From contig NZ_CP014991.1 in NCBI RefSeq assembly GCF_001602095.1, positions 1,240,001 through 1,304,000 on the forward strand: DNA of 64,000 nucleotides, given 5' to 3'. Positions 8,685-19,048 of the stretch are shown here, piece after piece. The notes beneath the pieces are model-generated. The model saw nothing but the letters and a program-made list of their open reading frames with translations. It was not told the origin of the DNA and did no database searches. The position numbers were made by a program, and so were the translations under genes. Source of the DNA: Helicobacter himalayensis. Lineage in GTDB: Bacteria; Campylobacterota; Campylobacteria; Campylobacterales; Helicobacteraceae. Numbering within the stretch: position 1 is the stretch's first letter; every line of letters starts with the position of its first letter.

Positions 8685-10841
8685 ATGCCGCAAAATAAAA
8701 ATGCAATTCTTGCAATAGGGCTAAGCCTCCTGCTTTCACCACTTATTGCTGAAGAAAATCAATACTCAGAATCTGATAAAATCAAGCAAACTGTGCGCTT
8801 ACAAAAAGCAGTAGTTACCGCAGCTTCTGGAAGTGAAAAGAATGTCGTTGATGCGCCAGCAAGCGTTACGATTATTGGCAAAGAGGAATTAGAATCTAAG
8901 CCTTATCGTGATTTAGGCGAGGCACTCAAAGAAGTGCCGGGGGTAAGCTTGGAAGGTACAAGCAATAAGCTTGGGCAAAGTGCCATCAGCATTCGTGGTA
9001 TGCCCGCTGGCTACACACTTTTCCTAATTGATGGCTTGAGGCAAAATCCTAGCGGTGATGTCGCTACTGCAAATCTTGGCGTGGGCGTGTATAACTCATT
9101 TTTGCCACCTTTGAGCGCGATTGAACGCATTGAGGTTATTCGAGGTCCTATGAGCACTCTGTATGGGAGTGATGCGATTGGCGGGGTAGTAAATGTTATC
9201 ACAAAACCCATTTCTAAAGAATGGAGCGGAAGCGTGCAAAGCCAAGTTATCGTCCCTGAATCTAAGACTTTTGGGAATAGTTATCAAAACTCACTTTATA
9301 TCACAGGTCCATTAGCAGAAAAACTAGGGCTTACTATTAGAGCGCGTCAAATCACACGCGAAGCAAGCGAACGACCAACTAATGATAGAGGGCAACCTGT
9401 AAATAGCTTTTTTGGCACACAATATGTTTCCTACAATGTCGGTGCGCGCCTTTCCTATCTACCAAATGAAAAAAATCAAATCTATGCAGATATTGACTAT
9501 ACAAAATCCACTTACGACAATCAAACAGGACAAATCGGCACACTTAACGTTGATACAAGTGGTAGAGGTGGATATGAACCTTGGGTGGGAATGAATAAGT
9601 TTATGGGCGCGCTTGTGCATAAGGGTGAGTATGACTTTGGGACATGGAAAACAAGCTTGCAATATTTCAATACGCAAAACACTGGACGCCTTGTCGCTGG
9701 AAAAACCGATTCGCCAAATCTAGGCAAAAATCGCAATATTGCTTCAAATGATATTATTTTTGATTCTCGTATGCTCTTGCCATTAGGAGATAGCAATCTT
9801 TTAAATCTTGGCGTAGAATACCGCAATGAAAGCTATCATGACTTAGCCGCAACTCCTGCAAGACATTATCGCAATACCTTTGCGCTTTTTGCAGAAGATG
9901 AGTGGAGGATTTTCTCACCACTTAGCTTCACTTTTGGCGCGCGCTACAATTATAATGATAAATTTGGCTCAAATATCAGTCCGCGCGCGTATTTAGTATA
10001 TGAAATAATGGATAATTGGAGTATTAAAGGAGGAGTCGCCACAGGCTATAAAGCACCTTATGCGAACCAACTTATTGACGCGGTCTATGGCTATGGTTCT
10101 CAAGGCACACTCGCATTTTTAGGGAATCCAGACCTAAAAGCAGAAAGCTCGATAAGCTATGAAATTGGCACAGTGTATGATGGGGATTTCTTTGATTTTT
10201 CTTTCACGCTTTTCCGCTCAAACTTCAAAGACAAAATAGAATCTAGAAGTGTTGCTAAGACAAATGGGCAAGCAAATTTTAGCCAAACTTGCAACACCTA
10301 TGGAGGAACAAACAACAATTGCAGACTTGCCTACAACGCAGATTCTGCATATTCTCAAGGGATTGAAGCAACCTTTGGGATAAAGCCACTCTATGGCGTG
10401 GGCTTTGATGTAAGCTATACTTATATAGATTCTGAAATCACTTCAGGCGCAAATAAGGGCAATCCACTTACAACCACCGCAAAAAATAGCGTTATAGGCA
10501 AACTAAGTTATTCTTATAAAGATTTTGGCGCGTATTTGCAGGCGCAGTTCAAACAAGGCATTGTCAATACTAGCGCGATTGGCAATGATGCAACAGCACA
10601 AAGTTTGCGAAACCTTTTTGGTGGAATCTACTACAAACCCTCCACAATCCTTAATCTCGGACTTTCTTATAAGCTCACAAAAAATATCCGCTTAAATGGA
10701 GGAATCTACAATTTGCTTAATACAAATTTTGCAGATTTTAGGACTTACATGAACAACTCGAACATTTCAAGTGTGAATTATTATGGTCCTGTGATACAAG
10801 AAGGACGCAGATATTGGCTTACTATTGCACTTGATTTTTAA
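8685..10841 (+). CDS. TonB-dependent outer-membrane receptor (ferric siderophore type)
   Basis: Outer-membrane gated channel of 718 residues. A signal peptide ends near LIAEE. It is followed by a TonB-box-like segment and a plug domain: VTAASGSEKNVVDAPASVTII, then ISIRGMPAGYTLFLIDG, then IERIEVIRGPMSTLYGSDAIGGVVNVI, which are the classical plug motifs. The barrel contains the TonB_dep_Rec signature NPDLKAESSISYEIG, and the protein ends in an aromatic residue (ALDF). The plug is closest in style to the FepA/CfrA/IrgA catecholate group, but the substrate cannot be read from sequence. The AT-rich upstream region with a possible Fur site fits iron uptake. Single gene. Confidence 0.9.
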   Translation: MPQNKNAILAIGLSLLLSPLIAEENQYSESDKIKQTVRLQKAVVTAASGSEKNVVDAPASVTIIGKEELESKPYRDLGEALKEVPGVSLEGTSNKLGQSAISIRGMPAGYTLFLIDGLRQNPSGDVATANLGVGVYNSFLPPLSAIERIEVIRGPMSTLYGSDAIGGVVNVITKPISKEWSGSVQSQVIVPESKTFGNSYQNSLYITGPLAEKLGLTIRARQITREASERPTNDRGQPVNSFFGTQYVSYNVGARLSYLPNEKNQIYADIDYTKSTYDNQTGQIGTLNVDTSGRGGYEPWVGMNKFMGALVHKGEYDFGTWKTSLQYFNTQNTGRLVAGKTDSPNLGKNRNIASNDIIFDSRMLLPLGDSNLLNLGVEYRNESYHDLAATPARHYRNTFALFAEDEWRIFSPLSFTFGARYNYNDKFGSNISPRAYLVYEIMDNWSIKGGVATGYKAPYANQLIDAVYGYGSQGTLAFLGNPDLKAESSISYEIGTVYDGDFFDFSFTLFRSNFKDKIESRSVAKTNGQANFSQTCNTYGGTNNNCRLAYNADSAYSQGIEATFGIKPLYGVGFDVSYTYIDSEITSGANKGNPLTTTAKNSVIGKLSYSYKDFGAYLQAQFKQGIVNTSAIGNDATAQSLRNLFGGIYYKPSTILNLGLSYKLTKNIRLNGGIYNLLNTNFADFRTYMNNSNISSVNYYGPVIQEGRRYWLTIALDF

Positions 10842-10848
10842 ATAGAAT

Positions 10849-10896
10849 CTAGACTTAAAGTCTAGTTTGCTAACCATAATGCCATTTATGGTTAGC
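10849..10896 (+). terminator. Paired inverted repeats after TonB receptor gene
   Basis: Two hairpins follow the receptor stop codon. The first is CTAGACTT/AAGTCTAG at 10849-10865. The second is GCTAACCATAA/TTATGGTTAGC at 10869-10896, an 11-bp perfect stem with a 6-nt loop. There is no clean T run after the second stem, so intrinsic termination is plausible but not certain. Confidence 0.5.
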
Positions 10897-11027
10897 TTAA
10901 ATCATCACTTTTAAGCCTTTTACCATTTTAAAACCCCGCCCACAACTCCCCGCATTTTTTGCCACAGACGCTAAAAATTTAGCTACAATTAAGGCTTAAG
11001 TAGAAAATTAATTTTTAAGGAGCAAGT

Positions 11028-13124
11028 GTGCATATACAAGATTCTAGAATGTATTTTAATCGCGAACTTTCGTGGCTGAGGTTTAATACCCGCGTGCTAG
11101 ATGAGGCGAAAAATCCGCATATTTTGCTTTTAGATGCACTAAAATTTGTGGCGATTTATGGGACAAATTTAGATGAATTCTATATGATACGCGTAGCAGG
11201 GCTTAAGCGATTGTATGCAAGTGGGATTACAGAGGTTGGTGCGGATAAATTAACGCCTTTGCAGCAACTAAGTGCTATCCGCAAATACTTACACACCGAG
11301 CAACACAGCCTTGAAAATATATTTTCAAACATCAAAACGCAACTTGCAAAAGAGAATCTCTACATTAAGCAGGTCAGCGAATTAAACGCGGATGAAAAAA
11401 AGACGCTTAAAGAGTATTTTACAAACTACCTTTATCCTGTGATTGTGCCGGTATTGGTGGATTCTACGCACCCTTTTCCACACTTAAATAACCTTTCTTT
11501 TGCCATTGCACTCAAATTCAAAAGTGCCGAGGGGCAGTTTAAATACGGAATGATTAGAATCCCACGCATTTTGCCACGATTTTTTGAAATAGAATCTGGC
11601 GTGTTTATCCCGTTAGAAGAGATTGTGGGCGAGTTCGCACAGGAGTTTTTCCAAAGCTATGAGATTGTGAGCTATACGCCATTTCGCGTAACACGCAATG
11701 CGGATATGGAGATAGAGGAAGAAGAGGCAGATGATTTTTTCCAAATTATGAGTGAGGGTATTAAAACGCGCAGGAAAGGCGAGATTGTGCGCTTAGAAAT
11801 TGGTGAAAACGACAAAGATTTACTTGAATTTGTCAATGCAAATATCAAGGTAGATTCTCAAGATATTTACACTTTTAAGATTCCATATCTCATTAATTTA
11901 AGCGGATTGTGGCAGATTGTCGGAAGCAAGGCATATGCACATCTTTGCAGTGCGCCTTATAATCCAAAAATCCTCCCGCCACTTGATAGCAATACGAATA
12001 TTTTTGCCACACTTGATAGCGCTGATGCACTGCTTTTCCACCCGTATGAAAGCTTTGATTCTGTGGTGAATTTTATCCAAACAGCGGCTAAAGATCCTGA
12101 TGTGCTAAGTATCCGAATGACACTCTATCGCGTGGGCAAAAACTCGCCAATCGTGCAAGCACTCATCGAAGCTGCTGAAAACAATAAGCAAGTAACTGCG
12201 CTTGTGGAACTAAAGGCGCGCTTTGATGAGGAAAATAATTTGCACTGGGCAAAACGTCTAGAAGCCGCGGGTGCGCATGTGATTTATGGAATCTCTGGGC
12301 TTAAAGTGCATGCAAAAATTGCGCTTGTGATTAAAAAAGTCGGTAGCACATTGAAAAAATATGTGCATCTTAGCACAGGGAACTACAATCCGGGCACGGC
12401 AAAAATTTACACTGATCTTTCTTTGCTCACTTCAGATAAAGACTTCGCAAATGACGCTATCAAGCTTTTCCACGCACTTTCAACCGGTAGCGCACATAAG
12501 ACAATGCTCCAAAAGCTAAAAATCGCGCCAACACAGATAAAATCCGAGCTTTTAAGCCTCATTGAAGGCGAGACAAATAAGGGAGAGGCTGGGTGTATCA
12601 TTATGAAAGCAAATGCGTTTGTAGATATTGACATTATCCAAGCGCTGTATCGCGCATCGCAGGCGGGTGTGAAGGTTAATTTGATTGTGCGCGGGATTTG
12701 CTGTTTGCGTCCGGGCGTGAAAGGCGTGAGTGAAAATATCCGCGTGTTTTCAATCATCGGTAAATACCTTGAACACGCGAGAATCTACTATTTTAAAAAC
12801 GCACAAACGCCTATTTACTTCGCTTCCGCGGACATTATGCCTAGAAATTTAGAGCGCAGGATTGAGATTCTCACACCTTCTTTGAGTGAAGAAACAAATC
12901 AAAAACTGCTTGAAATCCTCACAATCCAGCTCAAAGATAATACGCAAATACACGAATTACAAAGCAATGGTGAGTATAAAAAGCTTGTCGCAGGCGCGAA
13001 TGAAAAGCCTCTAAGCTCACAAGATATGTTTGAAGAGATGGTGAGTATGCTTTATAACGCAGCGAAAAAAAGTCAAGTCACAAAAGCTAAAAAGCTTGTA
13101 AAACGTATGATGGGTGAAAGCTAG
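11028..13124 (+). CDS. ppk: Polyphosphate kinase 1
   Basis: Makes polyphosphate from ATP in the cytoplasm (stress survival and motility in related bacteria). The 698 residues begin at a GTG preceded by AAGGAG; the in-frame ATG at MYFNREL is an alternative. The N-terminal FNRELSWLRFNTRVLDEA and YGTNLDEFYMIRVAGLK motifs are typical. The PLD-like catalytic parts include VHAKIALV (family HxK) with LSTGNYNPGTAKIYTD, and EHARIYYF near residue 580, where the autophosphorylated His lies in this family. Preceded by TACAAT at 10984-10989 as a probable -10 box; monocistronic. Confidence 0.96.
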   Translation: MHIQDSRMYFNRELSWLRFNTRVLDEAKNPHILLLDALKFVAIYGTNLDEFYMIRVAGLKRLYASGITEVGADKLTPLQQLSAIRKYLHTEQHSLENIFSNIKTQLAKENLYIKQVSELNADEKKTLKEYFTNYLYPVIVPVLVDSTHPFPHLNNLSFAIALKFKSAEGQFKYGMIRIPRILPRFFEIESGVFIPLEEIVGEFAQEFFQSYEIVSYTPFRVTRNADMEIEEEEADDFFQIMSEGIKTRRKGEIVRLEIGENDKDLLEFVNANIKVDSQDIYTFKIPYLINLSGLWQIVGSKAYAHLCSAPYNPKILPPLDSNTNIFATLDSADALLFHPYESFDSVVNFIQTAAKDPDVLSIRMTLYRVGKNSPIVQALIEAAENNKQVTALVELKARFDEENNLHWAKRLEAAGAHVIYGISGLKVHAKIALVIKKVGSTLKKYVHLSTGNYNPGTAKIYTDLSLLTSDKDFANDAIKLFHALSTGSAHKTMLQKLKIAPTQIKSELLSLIEGETNKGEAGCIIMKANAFVDIDIIQALYRASQAGVKVNLIVRGICCLRPGVKGVSENIRVFSIIGKYLEHARIYYFKNAQTPIYFASADIMPRNLERRIEILTPSLSEETNQKLLEILTIQLKDNTQIHELQSNGEYKKLVAGANEKPLSSQDMFEEMVSMLYNAAKKSQVTKAKKLVKRMMGES

Positions 13125-13234
13125 TAGCGCGTTTGGGGTGCAGCTTGGATTCTAGGCGCGTGAAATCTTGCATTTTAAGCCAAACTTAATTACAATACGC
13201 GCCTTTTGGAAATTCGTTTAAAAAGGCTTGAGAA

Positions 13235-14344
13235 ATGAAAACTGCTTTAATCACAGGTATCACAGGGCAAGATGGCGCGTATTTGGCAGAATTTTTGCTA
13301 AAAAAAGGCTATGAAGTGCATGGCATCAAGCGCAGAAGCTCACTTTTTAACACTGACAGGATAGATCATCTCTATCAAGATCCGCATATCGCTGGGCGCA
13401 ACTTTTTCCTGCATTATGGCGATTTAACAGATTCTATGAATCTTACGCGTCTGATTGCTGATGTGCAACCAGATGAAATTTATAATCTCGCAGCGATGAG
13501 CCATGTGGCAGTTTCTTTTGAAACGCCAGAATACACCGCAAACGCCGATGGCATAGGCACTTTAAGGATCTTGGAAGCTGTGCGCTTGCTTGGCTTAACC
13601 CAAAAAAGCAGAATTTATCAAGCCTCCACAAGTGAGCTTTATGGTTTGGTGCAAGAAATCCCGCAAAGCGAAAAAACACCTTTCTACCCACGCTCTCCTT
13701 ATGCTTGCGCAAAGCTCTATGCGTATTGGATAACCATAAACTACCGCGAGGCGTATGATATTTTCGCAAGCAATGGAATCCTTTTCAACCACGAAAGCCC
13801 CATACGCGGTGAAACTTTCGTAACGCGTAAAATCACGCGCGCAGCGGCAAAAATCGCGCTTGGTTTGCAAGATAAGCTCTATCTTGGGAATCTTAGCGCA
13901 AAGCGCGACTGGGGGCACGCGAAAGATTATGTGCGTATGATGTGGCTTATTTTGCAAGCACAAAAGGCTGAGGATTGGGTGATTGCCACAGGTGTGACGA
14001 CCGAAGTGCGTGAATTTGTCAAAATGGCGTTTAATGAAGTGGGGATAGAGCTGGAATTTCGCGGTGAAGGTGTGAATGAAAAAGGCTATGTAAAAGCGTG
14101 TCGTGGGGAGTTTAAGCTAGAAATTGACAAGGAAGTTGTAAGCGTAGATCCGCGCTATTTCCGTCCAACAGAGGTGGATTTACTCATTGGCGATGCGACA
14201 AAAGCGCGTGAGAAGCTAGGCTGGATTCCAGAATATGACTTAAACGCGCTTGTAAAAGATATGATGCAAAGCGATTTAAAACTTATGCAAAAAGACAAAT
14301 ACTTGCGCGATGGCGGTTATGAGACTTTCAGCTATTTTGAATAA
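13235..14344 (+). CDS. gmd: GDP-mannose 4,6-dehydratase
   Basis: Converts GDP-mannose to GDP-4-keto-6-deoxymannose, precursor of GDP-fucose and related sugars for O-antigen. Short-chain dehydrogenase with NADP motif [16 protein letters not shown] at the N-terminus, GIKRRSS for the NADP phosphate, catalytic ASTSELYG, and [10 protein letters not shown] with the YxxxK pair. 369 residues, normal for Gmd. A TACAAT box at 13191-13196 may be the promoter. It opens the glycan block that continues with hldE and gmhA. No fucose synthetase (fcl) follows in this window. Confidence 0.96.
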   Translation: MKTALITGITGQDGAYLAEFLLKKGYEVHGIKRRSSLFNTDRIDHLYQDPHIAGRNFFLHYGDLTDSMNLTRLIADVQPDEIYNLAAMSHVAVSFETPEYTANADGIGTLRILEAVRLLGLTQKSRIYQASTSELYGLVQEIPQSEKTPFYPRSPYACAKLYAYWITINYREAYDIFASNGILFNHESPIRGETFVTRKITRAAAKIALGLQDKLYLGNLSAKRDWGHAKDYVRMMWLILQAQKAEDWVIATGVTTEVREFVKMAFNEVGIELEFRGEGVNEKGYVKACRGEFKLEIDKEVVSVDPRYFRPTEVDLLIGDATKAREKLGWIPEYDLNALVKDMMQSDLKLMQKDKYLRDGGYETFSYFE

Positions 14345-14389
14345 GAAAATCCAAAATCACAAAGCAAGGTGGCAATCTGCAAATCTAAA

Positions 14390-14482
14390 CAACAAGGACG
14401 CGCCAGATACGAACGCGTTAGCGGAGGCGAAGCGGGATTCACTCCCGCTGAGACGATACTATTAATGAAATAGAATCTCAAA
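14390..14482 (+). repeat. Dispersed palindromic repeat, copy 1 (diverged flanks)
   Basis: The core GAACGCG...GATA occupies 14411-14458 and contains AGCGGGA-TTCAC-TCCCGCT at 14431-14449. After it comes a diverged form of the family's right flank (GAAATAGAATC). It is non-coding here, between gmd and the phase-variable gene. It shares the same core as the copy 816 bp downstream inside that gene. Confidence 0.8.
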
Positions 14483-14517
14483 ATTTAGCATTAAACCTAA
14501 TTAATCAAGGACATATT

Positions 14518-16339
14518 ATGAAACCACAAAATTTACATTTTCCTCATAATGCCACTAAGCTAAGTGGGGGGGGGGGGGATAAAGAAACTTCTCTCTAATT
14601 CTACACCTTCTTATTTTATTTTCCTTTTTATTCTGTTTGTTTATTGTATGGGTATGATCTGCTATTCGCGTTATACCTTTAATCACGATGATATTTGGAT
14701 GTGGCTTAACATCTATGAATCCCAACCTATTTTTAATGGTTATAGACCTAGTGACGGACGATTTTTCCCTCTTGCTTCTTTAGACTTAAATCTTATTGCA
14801 ATATTTTCACACAGCCCTTATGTATTTTTTGCTTTTAATGCACTCATTGTCTTTAGCGTTGGGATTTTACTTTGGAGTATTTTAGAACTTATCTTGGGAG
14901 AGAAATTTTATACTTTACGCGTGCTTTTACTTTTGTGTATTCTTTTGCACCCGGGCTTTGTAACGATAATGCTGGGTATCTGCTTCCCTGAACGTCTGCA
15001 GGTATTTTTTCTTGCTCTTTTTGTTATCTCAAGTATAAAGTTCTATCGCTATAACTCCACTTCTAGTGCGATTATTGGTCTTATAAGTGCTAATATTGCA
15101 CTTTATTACAAAGAACCCACTTTTCTTATCATTGGTAGTTTTGCTCTACTTATGCTTCTAGATTCTAAAAATCCCAAACAACGCGATAGAACTTTAGATT
15201 CCCAACAACCAAAAAAAGTTAAGCATGAACGCGTTAGCGGAGGCGAAGCGGGATTCACTCCCGCTGAGACAATATTAAAAGGAATGGATTCTATAAAACA
15301 CAAAAGAAACTCTTGTTGGTATTATGCTACATTACTCTTAAGTGTATTTGTTTTCCTTATTTTATATTTCGCACTTATTACCCCGCACATAGAAAAAGCC
15401 TATACACGCGGGGTATTTTTTAGTGCTTATGAGGAGATACTTTACATACTTAAAGGGCTTTTTAGCTTTATAATCACTGATAGCTTTTTGTTGCTTTTGC
15501 TACCAACTTTACTTCTATATAGAATCTTTAGCTTCGTATTTAAAAAAGATAGAAAACATATCTTTTGGGATAGCTTGCTTTTAGGAGGTTTTTTGTATCT
15601 GTGTGCGTTTATCAAACTACATCTTTTTGATACTTACTACCTTATACCTATTTATTTTATAACTCTTGGAGCAATGCTTTATTTTCTCCTTTCTTTAAAC
15701 CTCATAAAACACACAATCTTTAAGGGCATACTCATACTCTGCGCACTTCTTATATGTATAAATACCATACCTATGGGGATATACACCTATATATCTCTTA
15801 AAACTGAAGGGGTAAAATTTCACGAAACTTTAGCTTTTGTCGCGGGAAAAGCTAAAGAAAAAGCAAGTGCTAATCAAATACTTACGCTTTATTTTGATGG
15901 CAATGGAAGAGGTGATGAAAATTACACAACTTGGTACTGGGGCTATTTTGCATGCTATTTAAAAATACTCTATGGAACATCACATTTTGATATTAAGACA
16001 AAAGATGAAAATCCACCCACATTATGGCGCAAAATACACCAACAACGCTATCCCAAACTTAGTATCTATAATGATGATAATGTCACCACACCACAAAGTG
16101 GAGACCTCATTATTCTGAATAGTAGCACGATAATCAATGCAAACAACCATTATACAGATAAGCTTGCGCAAAAATATCACTTGATTTACACGAGCAAAGC
16201 CTTTTCAATACCCTATATTGGATTAAAACCATTACTTAAAACAATATTCAAACAATCTCAAACTATCCAAAATGCTGCAGAACATAACCAAAATACATTC
16301 AAACTGCCACTTAGAGATTATATTTTTGAGGTATATTAA
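14518..16339 (+). CDS. Phase-variable polytopic membrane protein, GT-C-like (OFF)
   Basis: The ATG at 14518 follows AAGGA and opens 16 codons that run into a G13 tract (14566-14578). In this state the frame stops ten codons later (TAA). With 12 G it would continue as a 606-residue protein ending at 16339. The body has about ten hydrophobic helices. The first loop carries YTFNHDDIWMW, the Asp-Asp placement seen in GT-C glycosyltransferases, and IALYYKE follows later. It is homologous to the product of 37751-39440 (shared GRF.P, FAFNAL, F.PER, IALYYKE). A cytoplasmic loop around residues 220-250 is encoded by a copy of the dispersed repeat. The position beside gmd and hldE suggests a role in surface glycan assembly. 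The GT-C call is inference. Confidence 0.75.
14566..14578 (+). repeat. Poly-G contingency tract (G13)
   Basis: Thirteen consecutive G residues after codon 16 of the downstream gene. Slipped-strand changes here would switch the reading frame. 12 or 15 G would be ON; the assembled 13 is OFF. Confidence 0.9.
15190..15295 (+). repeat. Dispersed palindromic repeat, copy 2 (inside coding sequence)
   Basis: The core GAACGCG...AATA at 15227-15274 includes AGCGGGA-TTCAC-TCCCGCT. The left flank (TTAGATTCCCAACAACC) and right flank (AAAAGGAATGGATTC) match the flanks of the tandem units near 63715-64000. It lies in frame in a cytoplasmic loop of the phase-variable membrane protein. The homologue at 37751-39440 has only a short loop at this place. 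Confidence 0.85.
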
Positions 16340-16471
16340 GCATTGATATTCTCTGATTGACGGCTTAAGCTCTTGCGCCTAGCAATAATTGTTTAAGAGA
16401 TTCAGCTACTTTAAATAAGAAAAATGCTTAACTTCAAAAACCGATACAATAAACAAAATCAAAGGTTATCA

Positions 16472-17905
16472 ATGTTTGATTTAGAAAACAAAAGCCCGAG
16501 AATCCTTGTAGTTGGTGATTTGATGATTGATCACTACATTTGGGGAGATTGCAACAGAATCTCCCCCGAAGCACCCGTGCAAGTCGTCAATGTAAAGAGT
16601 GAAAGCAACCGATTTGGTGGCTCGTGCAATGTCGTAAATAATCTCATCGCACTTGGAGCAAAAGTAAGCGTTTGTGGCGTAGTGGGCGAAGATAGTGATG
16701 GAATATGGCTTGTGGAAACGTTAGAATCTCTAGGCGTTGGGATTGAGCATATTTTCATCGATCCCTCTCGCCCCACGACTAAAAAATCGCGCGTGGTGAT
16801 TTCAAATCAGCAAGTCTTGCGCGTAGATAGAGAATCTAGCACGCCGGTAGATTCTACACTACTAAAAAAAGTGCGCGAGGATTTGGATTTTCTGCTTAGT
16901 GGCGTTGATTGTGTGATAATTTCAGATTATGACAAAGGCTTATTAAATTACGATTTCACCCAACATATCATTAGCCTTGCACGCAGTGAAAATAAGCCCG
17001 TGCTGTGCGATCCTAAGGGTGTGGATTATTCTAAATATCGTGGTGCGACGCTTCTAACGCCTAACAAAAAAGAAGCTAGCCTCGCGACAAATATCCCAAT
17101 TGTCGATGATGAAAGCCTCTTGCAAGCAGGAAGCGCACTCAAAAAAATGTGCGAACTCTCCATTTCGCTTATTACGCTAAGTGAAGATGGTATAGGCATT
17201 ATCGACAAAAGCCTTACAAAAATCCCAACCTACGCGCAAGAAGTCTATGATGTCACAGGTGCGGGCGATACCGTCATCGCGGCACTTGGTTTTGCGCTAA
17301 GTAGCGGGTTAGATATTTACAAAGCAAGTGAGTTTGCTAATGTCGCTGCAGCAGTGGTGGTAGGCAAAGTCGGAAGCGCGAGTGCCACGCATATAGAAAT
17401 CGAGCGCTACTTGCACTCACACCAAAACAAAGAATCAAACAAGGTTTTTAACAAAGAGCAAGTCAAATGCGCGCTGGATTCTCTAAAAAGCACAAATAAA
17501 GAATCTAAAATCGTTTTCACCAATGGCTGTTTTGATATTCTACACCGCGGACATATACAATATCTGCGCCAAGCGCGAGCACTGGGCGATGTGCTAATAG
17601 TCGGGCTTAATAGCGATGCGTCGGTCTCCGCCCTTAAAGGTGCAGATCGCCCAATTAATCCGCAAGATGACCGCGCCTTTTTGCTTGCAAATCTAGAATG
17701 TGTGGATTTTGTAGTGATTTTTGATGAAGAGACACCAAAAGAGCTTATTAGATTCCTAGCTCCAGATATTTTAGTAAAAGGCGCAGATTATGAAGGTAAA
17801 GAGCTTGCTGGGAGCGAATATGTAAAGGAAGTAAAACTGCTTCCATTTGTGGAGGGCAAATCCAGCACAAAAATCATTGAAAAAATCAAAGGAGCAAACA
17901 AATGA
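16472..17905 (+). CDS. hldE: Bifunctional heptose 7-phosphate kinase / heptose 1-phosphate adenylyltransferase
   Basis: Makes ADP-heptose for the lipopolysaccharide core. The N-terminal PfkB-type kinase domain has [26 protein letters not shown] and the catalytic [13 protein letters not shown] near residue 270. The C-terminal cytidylyltransferase-like domain starts at about residue 345 with [16 protein letters not shown] (HxGH). I chose the ATG at 16472, which follows AAAGG, rather than the ATG 16 codons upstream, which has no ribosome site. It overlaps gmhA by 4 bp. Confidence 0.96.
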   Translation: MFDLENKSPRILVVGDLMIDHYIWGDCNRISPEAPVQVVNVKSESNRFGGSCNVVNNLIALGAKVSVCGVVGEDSDGIWLVETLESLGVGIEHIFIDPSRPTTKKSRVVISNQQVLRVDRESSTPVDSTLLKKVREDLDFLLSGVDCVIISDYDKGLLNYDFTQHIISLARSENKPVLCDPKGVDYSKYRGATLLTPNKKEASLATNIPIVDDESLLQAGSALKKMCELSISLITLSEDGIGIIDKSLTKIPTYAQEVYDVTGAGDTVIAALGFALSSGLDIYKASEFANVAAAVVVGKVGSASATHIEIERYLHSHQNKESNKVFNKEQVKCALDSLKSTNKESKIVFTNGCFDILHRGHIQYLRQARALGDVLIVGLNSDASVSALKGADRPINPQDDRAFLLANLECVDFVVIFDEETPKELIRFLAPDILVKGADYEGKELAGSEYVKEVKLLPFVEGKSSTKIIEKIKGANK

Positions 17906-18471
17906 AAAACTTTATCCAAGCGGAATTCTTAAACCATATCGATGTCAGCACAAACTCGCTTAAGCGTATGTTAGATTCCATAGAATCTAGCGCAAATCTC
18001 CTCAAAGAATGTCTCAAAAATGGCAATAAGATTCTTATCTGTGGAAATGGCGGGAGCGCAGCAGATTCTCAACATTTCGCCGCGGAACTCACAGGTAGAT
18101 ATAAAAAAGAGCGCAAAGCACTCCCAGCAATCGCGCTAAGCGTGGATACTTCCGCACTCACTGCCATAGGAAACGACTACGGCTATGAATTTACTTTCTC
18201 GCGCCAAGTCCAAGCCCTCGCGCACAAAGGCGATATTGTCTTTGGAATCTCCACAAGCGGGAATTCTAAAAATGTCATCAACGCTTTCAATGTTGCCAAA
18301 TCGCTAGGGTGCAAAATCATCGGCTTAAGCGGGCGCGATGGTGGAGCGATGGACAAACTCTGCGATGTTAATATGATCGTCCCAAGCGAAGATACCGCGA
18401 GAATCCAAGAAGTGCATATTTTGGCAATCCACATTTTATGCGACATTATCGAGCGCGAGGCAATGGAATAA
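17902..18471 (+). CDS. gmhA: Sedoheptulose 7-phosphate isomerase
   Basis: First step of heptose synthesis: isomerises sedoheptulose 7-phosphate to D-glycero-manno-heptose 7-phosphate. A SIS-domain protein of 189 residues with the family motif [20 protein letters not shown] and a second phosphate loop [14 protein letters not shown]. It ends with the conserved [15 protein letters not shown] helix. The ATG overlaps hldE by 4 bp, giving coupled expression. The gmhB and hldD genes of the pathway are not in this window. Confidence 0.97.
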   Translation: MKNFIQAEFLNHIDVSTNSLKRMLDSIESSANLLKECLKNGNKILICGNGGSAADSQHFAAELTGRYKKERKALPAIALSVDTSALTAIGNDYGYEFTFSRQVQALAHKGDIVFGISTSGNSKNVINAFNVAKSLGCKIIGLSGRDGGAMDKLCDVNMIVPSEDTARIQEVHILAIHILCDIIEREAME

Positions 18472-18954
18472 TTGTTTGAGAAAACCATAAGTGCACTTGA
18501 AAAATTTAAAGACACTTCAAATCACATAGCACAGCTTTTGCAGACCGAAGGCGTGAGTGCGCAGTTTGCAGAGATTAAAAGCAAAGATGGGCTAAATTCT
18601 GTTTCTCTGCCAAATGGTGCAATGTTAGAATGCTTTGCGCATCTTAAATCGCTTCCTTACAAAACTTTCGAGCGTTTTGGCGCACCACAATTGCATTTTT
18701 GCAACTGCGCGGAATTGACAAAATTGCTAGATTCTCAAAATTCCCATCTTTTGTTGCGTCGCGCAAACACAAATGCCTTTGAATTTAGCGTGTATCAAGG
18801 TGGTACAACCACAGGCTATTTTAGAGATTATCCCCTGCCACTTTGCACCCAATGTATAGAAATCGCCAAAACCCTCCCCGCCTTTGCCCCATATGCAAAG
18901 GATTCTAAAGAGTTTGAAAAATATTTGTTTCTTTTTATGAATGGTAAAAAATAA
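18472..18954 (+). CDS. Conserved-looking hypothetical protein in the heptose operon
   Basis: A 160-residue protein starting at TTG directly after the gmhA stop, with the end of gmhA supplying a GAGG ribosome site. I do not recognise the family. It has no signal peptide or membrane helix. Two close cysteine groups (HFCNC near residue 80, LCTQC near 125) could bind a metal. It starts with an amphipathic helix rich in Lys/Glu and ends with a Phe/Lys-rich segment. Zero spacing to gmhA suggests a function tied to lipopolysaccharide or carbohydrate metabolism, but that is inference from position only. Confidence 0.7.
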   Translation: MFEKTISALEKFKDTSNHIAQLLQTEGVSAQFAEIKSKDGLNSVSLPNGAMLECFAHLKSLPYKTFERFGAPQLHFCNCAELTKLLDSQNSHLLLRRANTNAFEFSVYQGGTTTGYFRDYPLPLCTQCIEIAKTLPAFAPYAKDSKEFEKYLFLFMNGKK

Positions 18955-19048
18955 ACCACTCAAGGCAGCTTCGCTGTAAGTTCAGAATCTAAAAAGTTTG
19001 TTTTTGCTAGAATCGCGGGTTTTCATATACCAAAAAAAGGAGAACTCA

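Noticed and set aside
14411-14458. Copy 1 of the repeat as a gmd terminator only
   Set aside because: The palindrome could stop transcription, but the same sequence with its flanks occurs inside coding regions, so it is a repeat first; no T run follows.
14518-16339. Treating the four poly-G split genes as pseudogenes
   Set aside because: Both sides are otherwise intact, the breaks lie exactly at long G tracts, and a one-base change restores each gene.
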